This document shows, in pieces, positions 24,232 through 33,000 of a stretch of 64,000 nucleotides of DNA (its first letter is position 1; each line of letters starts with the position of its first letter). The DNA comes from Marsupella aquatica (lineage: Eukaryota > Marchantiophyta): the NCBI GenBank assembly GCA_973895155.1, contig OZ316899.1, positions 14,756,001 to 14,820,000 on the forward strand, written 5' to 3'. Below the pieces are notes generated by a model, which saw only the letters and a program-made list of their open reading frames with translations, made no database searches and was not told the DNA's origin. A program made the position numbers and the translations under genes.

Positions 24232-24389
24232 TAGGAGGTGGATGACTTGATCTTCACATGGTATGGATTGCAGATGGGCAATTAACGATGGGGCAACATA
24301 GCACCTGGCCTTTTGATCCGTGCACCCACGAAGGTGTATAGCATGTAATAGATGGATAGGGCTACCTGGGAGTTAGAGGGACCTAACCG

Positions 24390-24406
24390 CCAGTTAGGGG
24401 GGCGAG
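24390..24406 (+). promoter_or_regulatory. Element D polypurine tract
   Basis: CCAGTTAGGGGGGCGAG directly before block B1, matching the tract before X1 in C. No other long purine run lies between the PHD stop and B1. Confidence 0.55.
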
Positions 24407-24518
24407 TTGCGGTACACTGTCTTGTATTTGTGTATGCTCTTGTCCATGTTATGCATGTATGTGAGTATGGCATGACCAGCAATGTATGTTGTATGACGAT
24501 GTGGATTCGCACGACAGC
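24407..24518 (+). repeat. Element D block B1 (internal copy)
   Basis: Starts TTGCGGTACACTG and ends CGCACGACA, followed by GC (24517-24518) and then A2. Close copy of B2 (24883-24993), about 4 differences. It is the part missing from the left end. Confidence 0.85.
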
Positions 24519-24882
24519 TGTCATGACCATACGTAGCGTGCTAGACTATGTAGTGTGCTAGCGGAGTCCATACCTTAGATGGGCCGTAGTGCCTAGTTAG
24601 GAGTCTGGTTCCATGGTAGAGGGTTAGAGGGGGTGCCTTGTTGAGGGTGACTCCTCTAGTAGGACCCGCCCTTAGGGTTGGAGGGTATAGTGTGGAGAGA
24701 CTCAAAGGACGGTTAGTTCTTTGAGTTGAGCCTTTGGCGTTGGGAGAGCCTTGGTAGTGAGTGGAGCTCCTTGGCTATGGTGTCCCGTTAGCTTCAACCT
24801 AGATTCTCCATTGCGGAGTGGGTTTGGCTTGTCTGTGTGTGTTCTTACGTGTTTTATGACAGTATGTCTTTCACGGATTTCA
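24519..24882 (+). repeat. Element D terminal block A2
   Basis: 364 bases, TGTCATGACC...CACGGATTTCA, copy of A1. It lies between the two B copies. Confidence 0.88.
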
Positions 24883-24993
24883 GTTGCAGTACACTGTCTT
24901 GTATTTGTGTATGCTCTTGTCCATGTTATGCATGTATGTGAGTATGGCATGACCAACGATGTATGTTGTATGACGATGTAGATTCGCACGACA
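24883..24993 (+). repeat. Element D terminal block B2 (right edge)
   Basis: GTTGCAGTACACTG...CGCACGACA, followed directly by the right target duplication AAAGC at 24994-24998. Confidence 0.88.
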
Positions 24994-26679
24994 AAGCAGA
25001 AGCATGCCAACTTGGCACCATCTCCTCGTCTGCCTCATCATGCCAACATGCTCCTGTCAAATCCCTCTGGCTTGGGCAGGGATTGCAACTCAATTCATCA
25101 GCATCCTGATGTAAGTGACCAGATCTATGCAAGGCCTCAAAATCATACTCCTCAAGTATGAGTGCCCAACAAGCAAGCTTACCAGTAAGCTTATCTGACT
25201 CCATCAACCATTTGAGTGGTTGGTGATCCGTAACAAGAGTGAAGGGATTACCAAATAAGTAACATAAAAAATGAGCAATTGCCCACATTGCAGCCAAGCA
25301 TTCTCCCTCATAGGAGCCATACTTTGATTCTGCAGTGTTATTCGATTGATTGGCATATGCTACCACAAACTCCCTTCCCTCATCATCCTGCTGAGTGAGC
25401 ACTGCTCCAAGTTCCAACATGCTCCAATCAGTATGCAACCTGAATGGAGCATGTGATAGGGAGCCCCCTGATAGGTCTCCTCAAGATGGGCGTTGATGTG
25501 AGCTTCTCCTTCAACTGATGGAAAGCTCTATCCTGGTCAGCACCCCACTGCCACTCATGGTCCAATCTCATAAGTAACGTCAAAGGTTTTGCAATTGCAC
25601 TGAATCCTTTCACATAACTTTGGTAAAAGTTTGCAAGCCCCAAAATGCTTGGACTCTACTCACATCTGTAGGCTGAGGGATGCCAACAATTGCCTCCACC
25701 TTTGTCTACTGCACACCCAATCCACCTGGATAAATGGTATGCCCTAAATATGCAATCTGGTCATGGAAGAACTTACATTTTCCAGGATGCGACTTCAATC
25801 CATGCTCTCTCAGCCGCTCAAACATCTACTGCAAATGTATAGCATGCTCCTCCACAGTGTCACAATAGACAATAATGTCATCGATATAACATTTGGCAAA
25901 ATCCAGGTTTGCCAAAATCCGATCCATGACCCTCTAAAACTCAGCTGGCACATTCTTCAATCCAAACGGTAAGAATAACCACTGATACAACACATCCTTC
26001 CCATGAGCATCAATCCCCCAAAATGTTGTCTTTTGCCTATCACCAATCCTGATAGGCAGCTGGTGATATCCAGCCCTGAGATCCAATGTACTGAACACTC
26101 TCGCATGCCCAATTGCATCAAATATTTCCTCCGGTGTGGGCATGGCATATCTGTCAGACTTAGTCTACCGATTAATTGGACGATAGTCTCCACACATCCT
26201 CCTGTCAGTCCAATTGCCATGCATATCCTTCTTGGTTGGCATCACAGTGGTAGAAGCGTACTCATCAAATGACTTCTCCACAAGTCCTACTACCAACAAA
26301 TCCTGGCACCTTGCCTAAATCAGTGCCCTCTCCATATCTGAACATCGATATGGTCTTCAAAAGATGGGCGCATCAACTGCCAAATCTATCCGGATGCCTG
26401 GTCCCTTTAACATGCCCAAATCCTGCATGTTGAAAGCAAAACAACTTCCATAACTCTGTAGAAACTATCATACACATTGCCTCTCACCTCCAGTGATCTT
26501 GGGGCCAATAGTTGGCTCCCAACTGTCAATGGTAAGCTTGGCAGAAGGTGCAAAGAACGCCAATCGTGGTTGCTATGCTGCAACCTTAGGAGGAGCAATA
26601 CCATGTTGCTACAAAAAATAAAGCCCACTGGCCTCTCCACTGACTCCCCACGAAGTCGAGGGATGACAATTTGTGACAC
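24994..26679 (-). mobile_element. Element C, 5' half (RT and RNase H)
   Basis: Minus-strand continuation of C on the far side of D. It runs from just upstream of RT to the RNase H-integrase linker. It is cut at 26679/26680 by the LTR edge of element E, so the region where a DNMT would lie is missing. Confidence 0.82.
24999..26640 (-). pseudogene. Element C RT-RNase H (broken)
   Basis: RT text: GGERQ near 26500, RRMCGDYRPIN near 26190, TLDLRAGYHQLPIRIGDRQKTTFWG near 26060, then PFGLKN and the YIDD region near 25880. RNase H: TDWSMLELGAVLTQ, YEGECLAAMWAIAHF and LVTDHQPLKWLM at 25200-25440. TAG stops replace Gln at several places where D has Gln: IN(R)-stop-TK, EF-stop-RVMD, LQ-stop-MFERL, GVQ-stop-TKVEAI. 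Conversely C keeps a sense codon (PIRIGD) where D has TGA. Dead copy, useful as a comparator for D. Confidence 0.82.
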
Positions 26680-27572
26680 TGTCACGTCGTTAGCCTGGGC
26701 CTTAACCCGGGCTTCGGCTTAGACAGGCACATCCTTCGTAAATATGAGGGTTCAGGCAGGGAGGGACGCACGGAATGCACCTAACTCCCGTAAACTAGCG
26801 CTAAGTGCGTCTACTATTACTTACGGACACCTCCTAGGTATGATTTGTGTTCCACCGCCGGAACGTACCTTAGTCAATAGCGGGATCGACCCCGGCTTAC
26901 GGGCTTTTAAGCCTTTATGTTGTCCGCCTTTGATCCGGATTCAATGATATGGGCACTCAACCCGGGCTCACAACCACTTACCCGCAAGCTGCACCCCGTG
27001 CATGGCTCAGGTAGTGCGTTCGGCCAAGCGTTGGCACCCATACACAAGATTCACACATACACACACACAAGCATACAATCTCGATTTACGCAAAGGAAAT
27101 AATGGGAAAGGATTTTACTACACAGGTGGACATACACGTACACTAAGTTGACCCGAAAGCTCTTGAATGAACAGGTCCAAGGCCGAGGGTGTACACTACA
27201 ATGGAGCCCGGCTCCGCACTCACCCAACAAGCTTAGTCCTACCCCCTCCCCTTGGTACTCTTTCACTCACAGAAGTCGGGACTCCCCGCACATACCGCGG
27301 ATGTCCAACTCTAAGACTAAAAAAACCCCCTGCCTCTACCGATGAGTGCACTAAATACTAAGGGCTGAGGACCGGAGTGGTCTCAAGCCCAAATATTCAC
27401 TAACTAAGATCCTAACTAAGCTGGCTGTCAGGCCGGAAAATGGCTTGTCTTATTAGAAGATTCTAATCTACGCAAGCTGGACAGTATGGCAATGCCGCTT
27501 TAACTAGGGCAGGTGCTTGTCCCTATAGCCCGATTTAGCTACTCCTAACTCTATTTTAATCCTACTCCGCCG

Positions 27573-27833
27573 CTAATGTCTGGCACGCTTGCCAGAGCCG
27601 CCCGAGTGGGAGCGGCTATCCCGTTGCCTCTTGATCCTGTCGGCATCCTGCTTGAGTAGCTGGACCTGATCCAGCAGAGATTTGTTCTCTCGCTTTGCCG
27701 CGTCTGTCTCCTCCGCGGTCTCCTGGCATGCCTCCTCTAGTTGTTGGACGTTGCTCGTCAGCTTCTCCACCAATTGGGCCTGCTTTGTGGCTTCTCCTTG
27801 AAGCCGTGCCATCTCTGTCTTCAGGGTGTCTAT
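27573..27833 (-). pseudogene. Element E LTR-borne protein, C-terminal coiled coil
   Basis: Last 80-odd residues of the E protein: coiled coil with ATKQAQLVEKLTSNVQQLEE and LLDQVQLLKQDADRIKRQRD, ending in a basic KRARH before the stop at 27573-27575. It joins in frame to the text at 31664-31800 when F and one copy of its target duplication are removed (AEI/DTLKTEMARL). The coiled coil resembles the tail of the F protein. Confidence 0.7.
27829..27833. repeat. Target-site duplication of F, left (TCTAT)
   Basis: TCTAT directly before TGTGACACGG. A perfect copy lies at 31659-31663 after ...GACGCGACA. Confidence 0.9.
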
Positions 27834-27834
27834 T

Positions 27835-27855
27835 GTGACACGGGTAACGTGTCAC
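27835..27855 (+). repeat. Stem-loop at the 5' edge of LTR F
   Basis: GTGACACG, five-base spacer GGTAA, CGTGTCAC: perfect 8-bp arms one base in from the LTR edge. Element I has the same design with different bases. Confidence 0.9.
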
Positions 27856-28383
27856 TTAACCAAACCCAGGTCGTAGATTAGGTCTTATATGGTCATTAGG
27901 ACCGTAGCCGTAGCATAGAATAGCACGTATAGCCGTCTGTTACCATTATGAATAGATTAGGAGTAGGTTAAGTTGACCGAATGATTATGAATCTAGGAGG
28001 AGAATTATTACGCGTGACCGAGGTACGGTGGTGGCGGCGGAGTAAAATCCGTTAGGAGCATCACGCTTGGACCGAGGCACCGACTTCAGCTCATTATTAA
28101 CGACCAAAACGGCCTGGCCTTCTCACGCTCGGGCTCACCCTGGCACCTCCATAAGAGAGGAGCCGATGGCGCTGCGGGCCATTTGTTCATTTCTACCTTT
28201 CGGAATTTGCGGACGCTGCCATTCACTCGCCTTTTTGCTCGAATCAAGCTGACCTTTACAAGGAGATTATTGAGAGATAAGAGCGGGTTGTGGCAAGATT
28301 TAGTTAGGACAAGGAAGGCCTCCACCAATAAGCAGACCGAACAGCGGGAACGCGGACTCGACGAACCAGACTACAAAGGTTAG

Positions 28384-30682
28384 TATGACCCTTACAGCCT
28401 TGGGATTTTGGACCTTGTTTGGCGAGGTAGGTGCTAAGTTCTCCGAGACTTACTGGTACTCTTGTCCCAAGAAAGCCGCTTATGAACGAAGATACGCAAA
28501 GCTGGTGGCCAAGGTAGCATAGGTTAATTGCGAGAAGACAGCCATCACCAGAGATTCCAGCTACAACGAGCTGCGAGACTACATAACCGAGCTATATCTC
28601 AGCGAGGAAGGGCTTAGATCGGTAGCAAAGGCGATTCTTGAAGTCCCTGCAAAGTTCTTTAGGCTGAAGGGCAGCCAGCGGCTTACTCAAGCGGAGTTCG
28701 ACAAGATTCCGAGGTACCTAGACTAGCAGATCGCAGCCGAAAGGCGCCAAGAAGACATCAGCAGACAACGGGAAGCGGCGCGTAACCTTACGTTCCTCGG
28801 GGAAACGTCCAACGCCTTCAACTGGGATATGGCAACACCAACACCACCAGCGCCTCAGCCGATGACCACCAGTGTACCACCGAACCAGTCCCAAGTCCGC
28901 CCCGTGAACAACACCGAGTGTTCTTTGGGTTCCGAGCGAGTTAGTCCGCATCTCGAGCAGCGTTCTCGTAAGCGGGCAAGAACAACGCCAGCCCCTGAAT
29001 CGACAACACAAACCAACGCCGCTCCTGCACCTGCCCCAACAAACCCCCCGGCCAACCAGACCCGACGGCCCCCGGATAATCCCAAGTCTAACTTATTATA
29101 GGTAATCCGCGTTCCCGAGGTAGTCTGGACCGCGATCAAGAAACTCAACCACGCGGACTATCTCAAGGAGCATCAGTTAGAGTAGTTTGCTCACTTGCTA
29201 TGGAGACCGTGCGCGGCCAGGCCAAAGGAGATTTGTGAGTTCATCTCCAATTTTGACACCGACGCATCGACCACTAAGGTTTCAGGGCATACCTTATCAC
29301 TCACGGAGCATCGATTGGCACAGATCTTCTACCTGCCAAGCGGGCCTGTGCCGGTTGAACTATGAATTTGGGATAAGGAGTATACACCTCGGCACTTCAA
29401 ACCCAAAGGTAAGATGGACAACGGATACAAGCAGGGGTCGTGCACCAACTTAATCTGCATGGAGCGGCTTAACTTCATACGGACTACCCTACACATGATT
29501 GAGCCACGATCCGAGATTTCCCTCTGCACGATCGTGCAGGTGGAACAGTACAAACGGCGGAACTGGGCCCAATTCTTTTACCAAAGGTTCTCGGGAGAGC
29601 TTAAGCGGGCTCAGGGAGGTATGGCTATCGGGGGGAAGACTTACCTGGGAAGTTATATCGCCATCATCCTCGACTGGTACAAAGCACGGTGGGAGGCCAG
29701 GGGAAAGAATATGGCCACCTCAGCCCCGACTAATGTCACCCCCGCCCCAGAAGAGGCAACCCTGAGCGCGCGGACTACCGTCCCTCGGGCAAACCCTGAG
29801 CCGGAGGCCCCGACTAATACTCCGTCACCTCCTCCTGTCAAAATTTTGCCGCCCCCTTCCGTCGAGCCTTCGCTACCCGCAGTACAACCACCCCCAATTC
29901 CTCCACCACCTGAAGAAACCTTCCCCTCCCCAGCGCAGACTACGGAGGAGATCGTTGCCCCGCCCGAGGAACCACCGGTACCCGAGAGGATGGAGGACTA
30001 CCAAGTAGCCCCGGGGACCATGGCCTACGACCTGGTCTAGAAGTTTAGCCAGACTATGTCTGGGGAGCTGGCGACGTACATCGGACAACAAGTCTTGACG
30101 TACTTTCAACCAGCCTTCTTCATGTTAGAGCACCAACCACGGATTGTTGGCCGCTTGGAAGAAGAACTCATGGCGAAGGGGAATGAGACCGGGCGACTCC
30201 AAATGCTGGTGGAACACCTCGAGGAGGAGGCCACTACTTGCCGCGAGGAGTTAGCCCGCACCGTCGAATAGTGAGACGGACTAACCCAGGAGTTGAGCGG
30301 GGCACAAGCAGATCTCAAGAAGTTGGACGACTCAAAATCCTCGGCTCGGGTTACTAGCCTATCCGACCTCAACAACCAATTCTTGCAGGTAGCTCAGGAG
30401 GTGGCTAGTCTCTCCACCAAACGGGATAAATTGTTGGCGCAGGACCAGACCCATCGCGACTCCATTAACCAGCTCAACCTGGAGGTAGCTCGGCTCCAGA
30501 CAGAGGCCGATGAAGCCGCAAACGAGGCGGAGGAGGCGGTGCGGGACAACAAGGCCTTGCAGGACCACGTTACCCTGCTCGTCCTCCAGCGGGGAAAATT
30601 TGGGCCCACCTCTGATCAAGGCGGCTCAAGGTCTCGCCCCAACAGGGGGATAAACCCTGGTCCAACCACAGGATGCACGTAA
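28384..30682 (+). pseudogene. F LTR-borne protein: globular, Pro-rich and coiled-coil parts (broken)
   Basis: One reading frame can be followed through about 765 codons. N-terminal part: FWTLFGEVGAKF, RLTQAEFDKIPRYL. NLS-like linker: SRKRARTTPAP. Central globular part: VVWTAIKKLNHADYLK, SLTEHRLAQIFYLPSG, TLHMIEPRSEISL, WAQFFYQRF, YLGSYIAIILDWY. Pro-rich stretch: 29820-29940. Coiled coil: 30056-30600. Interrupted by about six TAG and two TGA codons but hardly by frameshifts. The central and coiled-coil parts match element E (HMMEPRGKISAAQVIQVE, WASFFVKKF). It is not gag, protease, RT or integrase. Function unknown; a nuclear accessory protein of the element is one guess. Confidence 0.7.
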
Positions 30683-31658
30683 GGGGTGGTTAGCGAAGGG
30701 TGGAAGCAGGCGCCACGCGAGGCAGTGAGTCAGTGGCATCTTTTGGTTAGGCGTAACGACAGAATAGCCGTCATTAGGCGCCGATTAGCGGTAGTAGGAA
30801 GAATTAGGACCGAATCAGTTAGGATCAGCCAACGTAGGATGGAGTCCATCAACGGACTAGATTTTGTCAGTAGGCTTAGCTGCTGCCATTCCGGTCGGCA
30901 CCCTTGTCGTCGACGGTCAACCAGTCAGGGCGGCGCGGCCAGTTAGTCAGAGGGTAGTTAGTCAGTAGGTATTACTTTGAAAGGTAGTATCCTCCGGTTC
31001 CCTTCCGTAGTAGTTAGGCTTCCCCTTCCGCTATGGGGAGGGAGAAGGCTTACTTATCTCAGCAGAAGAAAAGGCGAGACACGGGGAGTCCCGGCCTGAG
31101 TAGGGTCAGAGCGCACCAAGGAGTGAGAGCCAGAGTCGAGCTTGCTGGGCAAGTGCGAGGCAGGGCCTCGTAGAGATTGGGCATCGACTGCCGTTGGGCC
31201 TGTTGACCCCCTTAGAAGTCGAGTCAACCATGTAAACTGATGCTTCGCTGAGTAAATGTAGTCTTTTCCCTCTAATGTTTCCACGAGTAACTGGTGTTGT
31301 GTGTATGCATTGTCTGGGCAAAGGTGCCATTTCAAAGGACGTACCGGGTGCGGACTAATGGTAGGGATTGCCACCCATTGCATGTCACAAGGTTCTGTCG
31401 CGTCGATGGCTTGAAAGCCCCAAGCCGGGAGTTAGTCCGAGTCACTAACTGTGGGAATATTCCAGCGGTGGAAAACAAATATACCTATGACTAGTACAAG
31501 TTGCGTAAGTGTTATACCAGTAAGTATATTGCCTTAGCCCAACTAGGGGCTAATCGAGGCCGCTACACACCTCCTTGCCCGAACCCTCACCCCTACTAGT
31601 GGTCAAGGTCGCGCCATGGAGCTAACCTGGATTTAAGGCCCAGGTTAGGGACGCGACA

Positions 31659-33000
31659 TCTATCTCGGCTGCGTATCTATCCAAGAGTCAGCTTCCTCCA
31701 AATCCTTCTGCCAAATGACGGCTTGTCCCTTCAAACCATCAATCTTGGTCCGGAGCCGTGCAATCTCGGCGTCCTTTCCAAGCTCGGCCTGCTCTGCTAA
31801 GGCTGCCGGGCCCTGGCCTCGACAACTTGATCCTCCATGGCCGTTACCTGAGGTCGCAGTTGTTGGAGTTCAATCTCTAGGGCCACCACTTTGTCCTTCA
31901 GGTAGGCAGACTCAACCCGGTACCGCTTTATTCTCTGTGCCATCTCAACCTGCGCATGTCCTGCCTTTACAGCCACAACCAACTCCTGGTTAAAGAAGTA
32001 GGCCACCTTTTGTGCCATGTATTCCCCCGTATCCCGTGCCATTTGTTGAGAGAAATCTCCCAACAACCCGTTCAGAAACGTGCCCGATGCAAAGAGTTCC
32101 GAGTGGTCCAGACTATGGCCATCTGGATTCAGGCACGAACAGACCCCAGACTGCGCAGGAGTAGGAGTGGAAACATCCAGCCCTTGAGGTAAGTCGGTCA
32201 AAGGGGCTGGTTCCACTGGAGCTGGGCGGTTCTCCTGCACAACCGTGGGGGGTGGCGGGATCTCCTCGGCCACCGTAGTATCGGGTTTGGGTCTGGCCTC
32301 AGCCGGCCTGGCTTTGATTGTGTTGACCCGGTTGATCGCGTCCAAGGTCGCAATAACTACATCTATGGGTACGCTTGGCGGGGCGGTAGCGGCCGGGGAA
32401 GTAGGTCCTGCAGCTGCCAGGCTTCGGGCTGCGGTCGCCTCTCCTAAGCCGGGAATACCCACTATGATGGGGTCAATTTTGTCTTGTTGCTACGGGGGAG
32501 GCTTTGGCGGTCAAAACGGCCGTACCACTCGATGATGATCTCGATGTGGCTTGCAAAGTACGCCTTTCCGCCAAGGTATAAGGTCTTCCTTCTCCTCTCC
32601 ATCTCCTCGTGGAACTTCTTGACAAAGAAGGACGCCCACCTCCTAGGCCGAAAGTTCTCTACTTGTATGACCTGGGCGGCGGATATTTTGCCCCGTGGTT
32701 CCATCATGTGGAGGGCATATTGCTGGAACTCCACGCATTCTGCTACCTCCAGGATGAGGCATGTCCTCATCAAGAATCCATTGTCCACTGCTCCCTCGGT
32801 CGGGAAGCTAGAGGACTGGTATTTAGCTCCCTTGCCCCCAGGAGCCCGCGACTCTACCCAATTTATCCCCTCGAGTAGGCCAAAAATCATCTTCAGACGT
32901 GCCTCATTGAGACACACCACTCTCCCGTGCGCTCGAGTTTGTTGGCGGGCCTTGTCAAAGTTCATATCCTAAACTCCGTCATATCCTGCCCGTAGTACCT
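31659..33000 (-). mobile_element. Element E, 5' part of its LTR region
   Basis: Continuation of E to the right of F, minus strand, starting with the second TCTAT. Related coding text can be followed to about 33000, where it fades. The 5' edge of E, expected to carry a stem-loop, was not found between 33000 and 35700, so E is truncated or rearranged there. Confidence 0.6.
31664..32965 (-). pseudogene. Element E LTR-borne protein, N-terminal and central part
   Basis: Minus-strand text in order: RLKMIFGLLEGINWVE, then FLMRTCLILEVAECVEFQQ, LHMMEPRGKISAAQVIQ, WASFFVKKFHEEMERR and AYFASHIEIIIEWYG. A linker with a frame change near 32500 follows, then an Ala/Pro-rich stretch, the block LNGLLGDFSQQMARDTGEYMAQ, and a coiled coil that continues at 27833. 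Stops upstream (QDM-like TAG at about 32970) and in the linker are TAG or TGA. Same architecture as F. No known enzyme motif. Confidence 0.65.

Larger units (their letters stand above)
18851..24234 (+). pseudogene. Element D pol: PR-DNMT-RT-RH-INT-PHD (broken)
   Basis: Protease active site LLDSGA at 19188-19205. DNMT3-like domain 19899-20866. RT from about 21100: RMCGDYRPIN, then TLDLWAGYHQLPI, PFGLKNAPAKFQ, and the catalytic YIDD at 21757-21768. RNase H follows with LHTDWSMLGIGAVLTQ, YEGECLAAMW and LVTDHQPLKWLM. Integrase zinc ligands lie in HAHEELGHFG and CMVCNRV. The core has Asp 23198-23200, Asp 23377-23379 and Glu 23483-23485, which is D-35-E spacing. PHD at 24091-24231, stop 24232. Lesions: TAG 20187, TAG 21083, TGA 21595, TAG 23495; frame changes near 20380, 21300, 21840 (34-bp duplication) and 23585. 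Function in an intact relative: reverse transcription, integration and, by inference, DNA methylation and histone binding. Confidence 0.88.
15032..24993 (+). mobile_element. Element D: Ty3/gypsy element with DNMT3-like and PHD domains, split direct repeats
   Basis: A 9962-base insertion in element C, plus strand. Order: block A1 (15032-15395), 1.7-kb leader, gag, protease, DNMT3-like methyltransferase, RT, RNase H, integrase, PHD finger, purine tract, block B1, GC, block A2, block B2. Outer edges are TG (TGTCATGACC) and CA (CGCACGACA) with a 5-bp imperfect target duplication. A1 and A2 are both 364 bases and differ at about 8 sites by my count. B1 and B2 differ at about 4 of 110. The coding region has four in-frame TAG, one TGA and about five frame changes, so this copy cannot make a polyprotein. 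The domain order gag-PR-RT-RH-INT is Ty3/gypsy; the DNMT between PR and RT and the PHD at the end are additions. Confidence 0.9.
26680..27833 (-). mobile_element. Element E, 3' part of its LTR
   Basis: On the plus strand the edge is TGTCACGTCGTTAGCC. Read on the minus strand the LTR therefore ends GGCTAACGACGTGACA, similar to the end of F (CAGGTTAGGGACGCGACA); the next bases inwards (GGGCCTTAA) are shared with F as well. Possible target duplication GACAC at 26675-26679, but the other edge is not found. The element continues beyond F at 31659. From 26680 to 27572 there is no gene; a (CA)n stretch lies at about 27052-27070. Confidence 0.65.
27834..31658 (+). mobile_element. F: 3825-bp solo LTR carrying an internal coding region
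   Basis: Starts TGTGACACGG and ends GACGCGACA, flanked by perfect 5-bp duplications TCTAT. Inside there is no gag-pol, primer site or second LTR, so it is a solo LTR left by recombination between two LTRs. Like the LTRs of element I it starts with a stem-loop and houses a long protein-coding region on its sense strand (28384-30682). The parts outside it, 27856-28383 and 30683-31658, are non-coding. It interrupts the protein of element E, which belongs to the same broad family. Confidence 0.85.

Noticed and set aside
24407-24882. Reading B1+A2 as the true LTR (TG...CA, right after the purine tract)
   Set aside because: It would leave B2 outside the element, yet the target duplication lies after B2 and the left end starts at A1.
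24407-24993. Reading the right end of D as a plain 475-bp LTR (A2+B2) with a deletion in the left LTR
   Set aside because: It does not explain the extra B1 before A2, and C shows the same X-Y-X order. It is kept only as an alternative to test.
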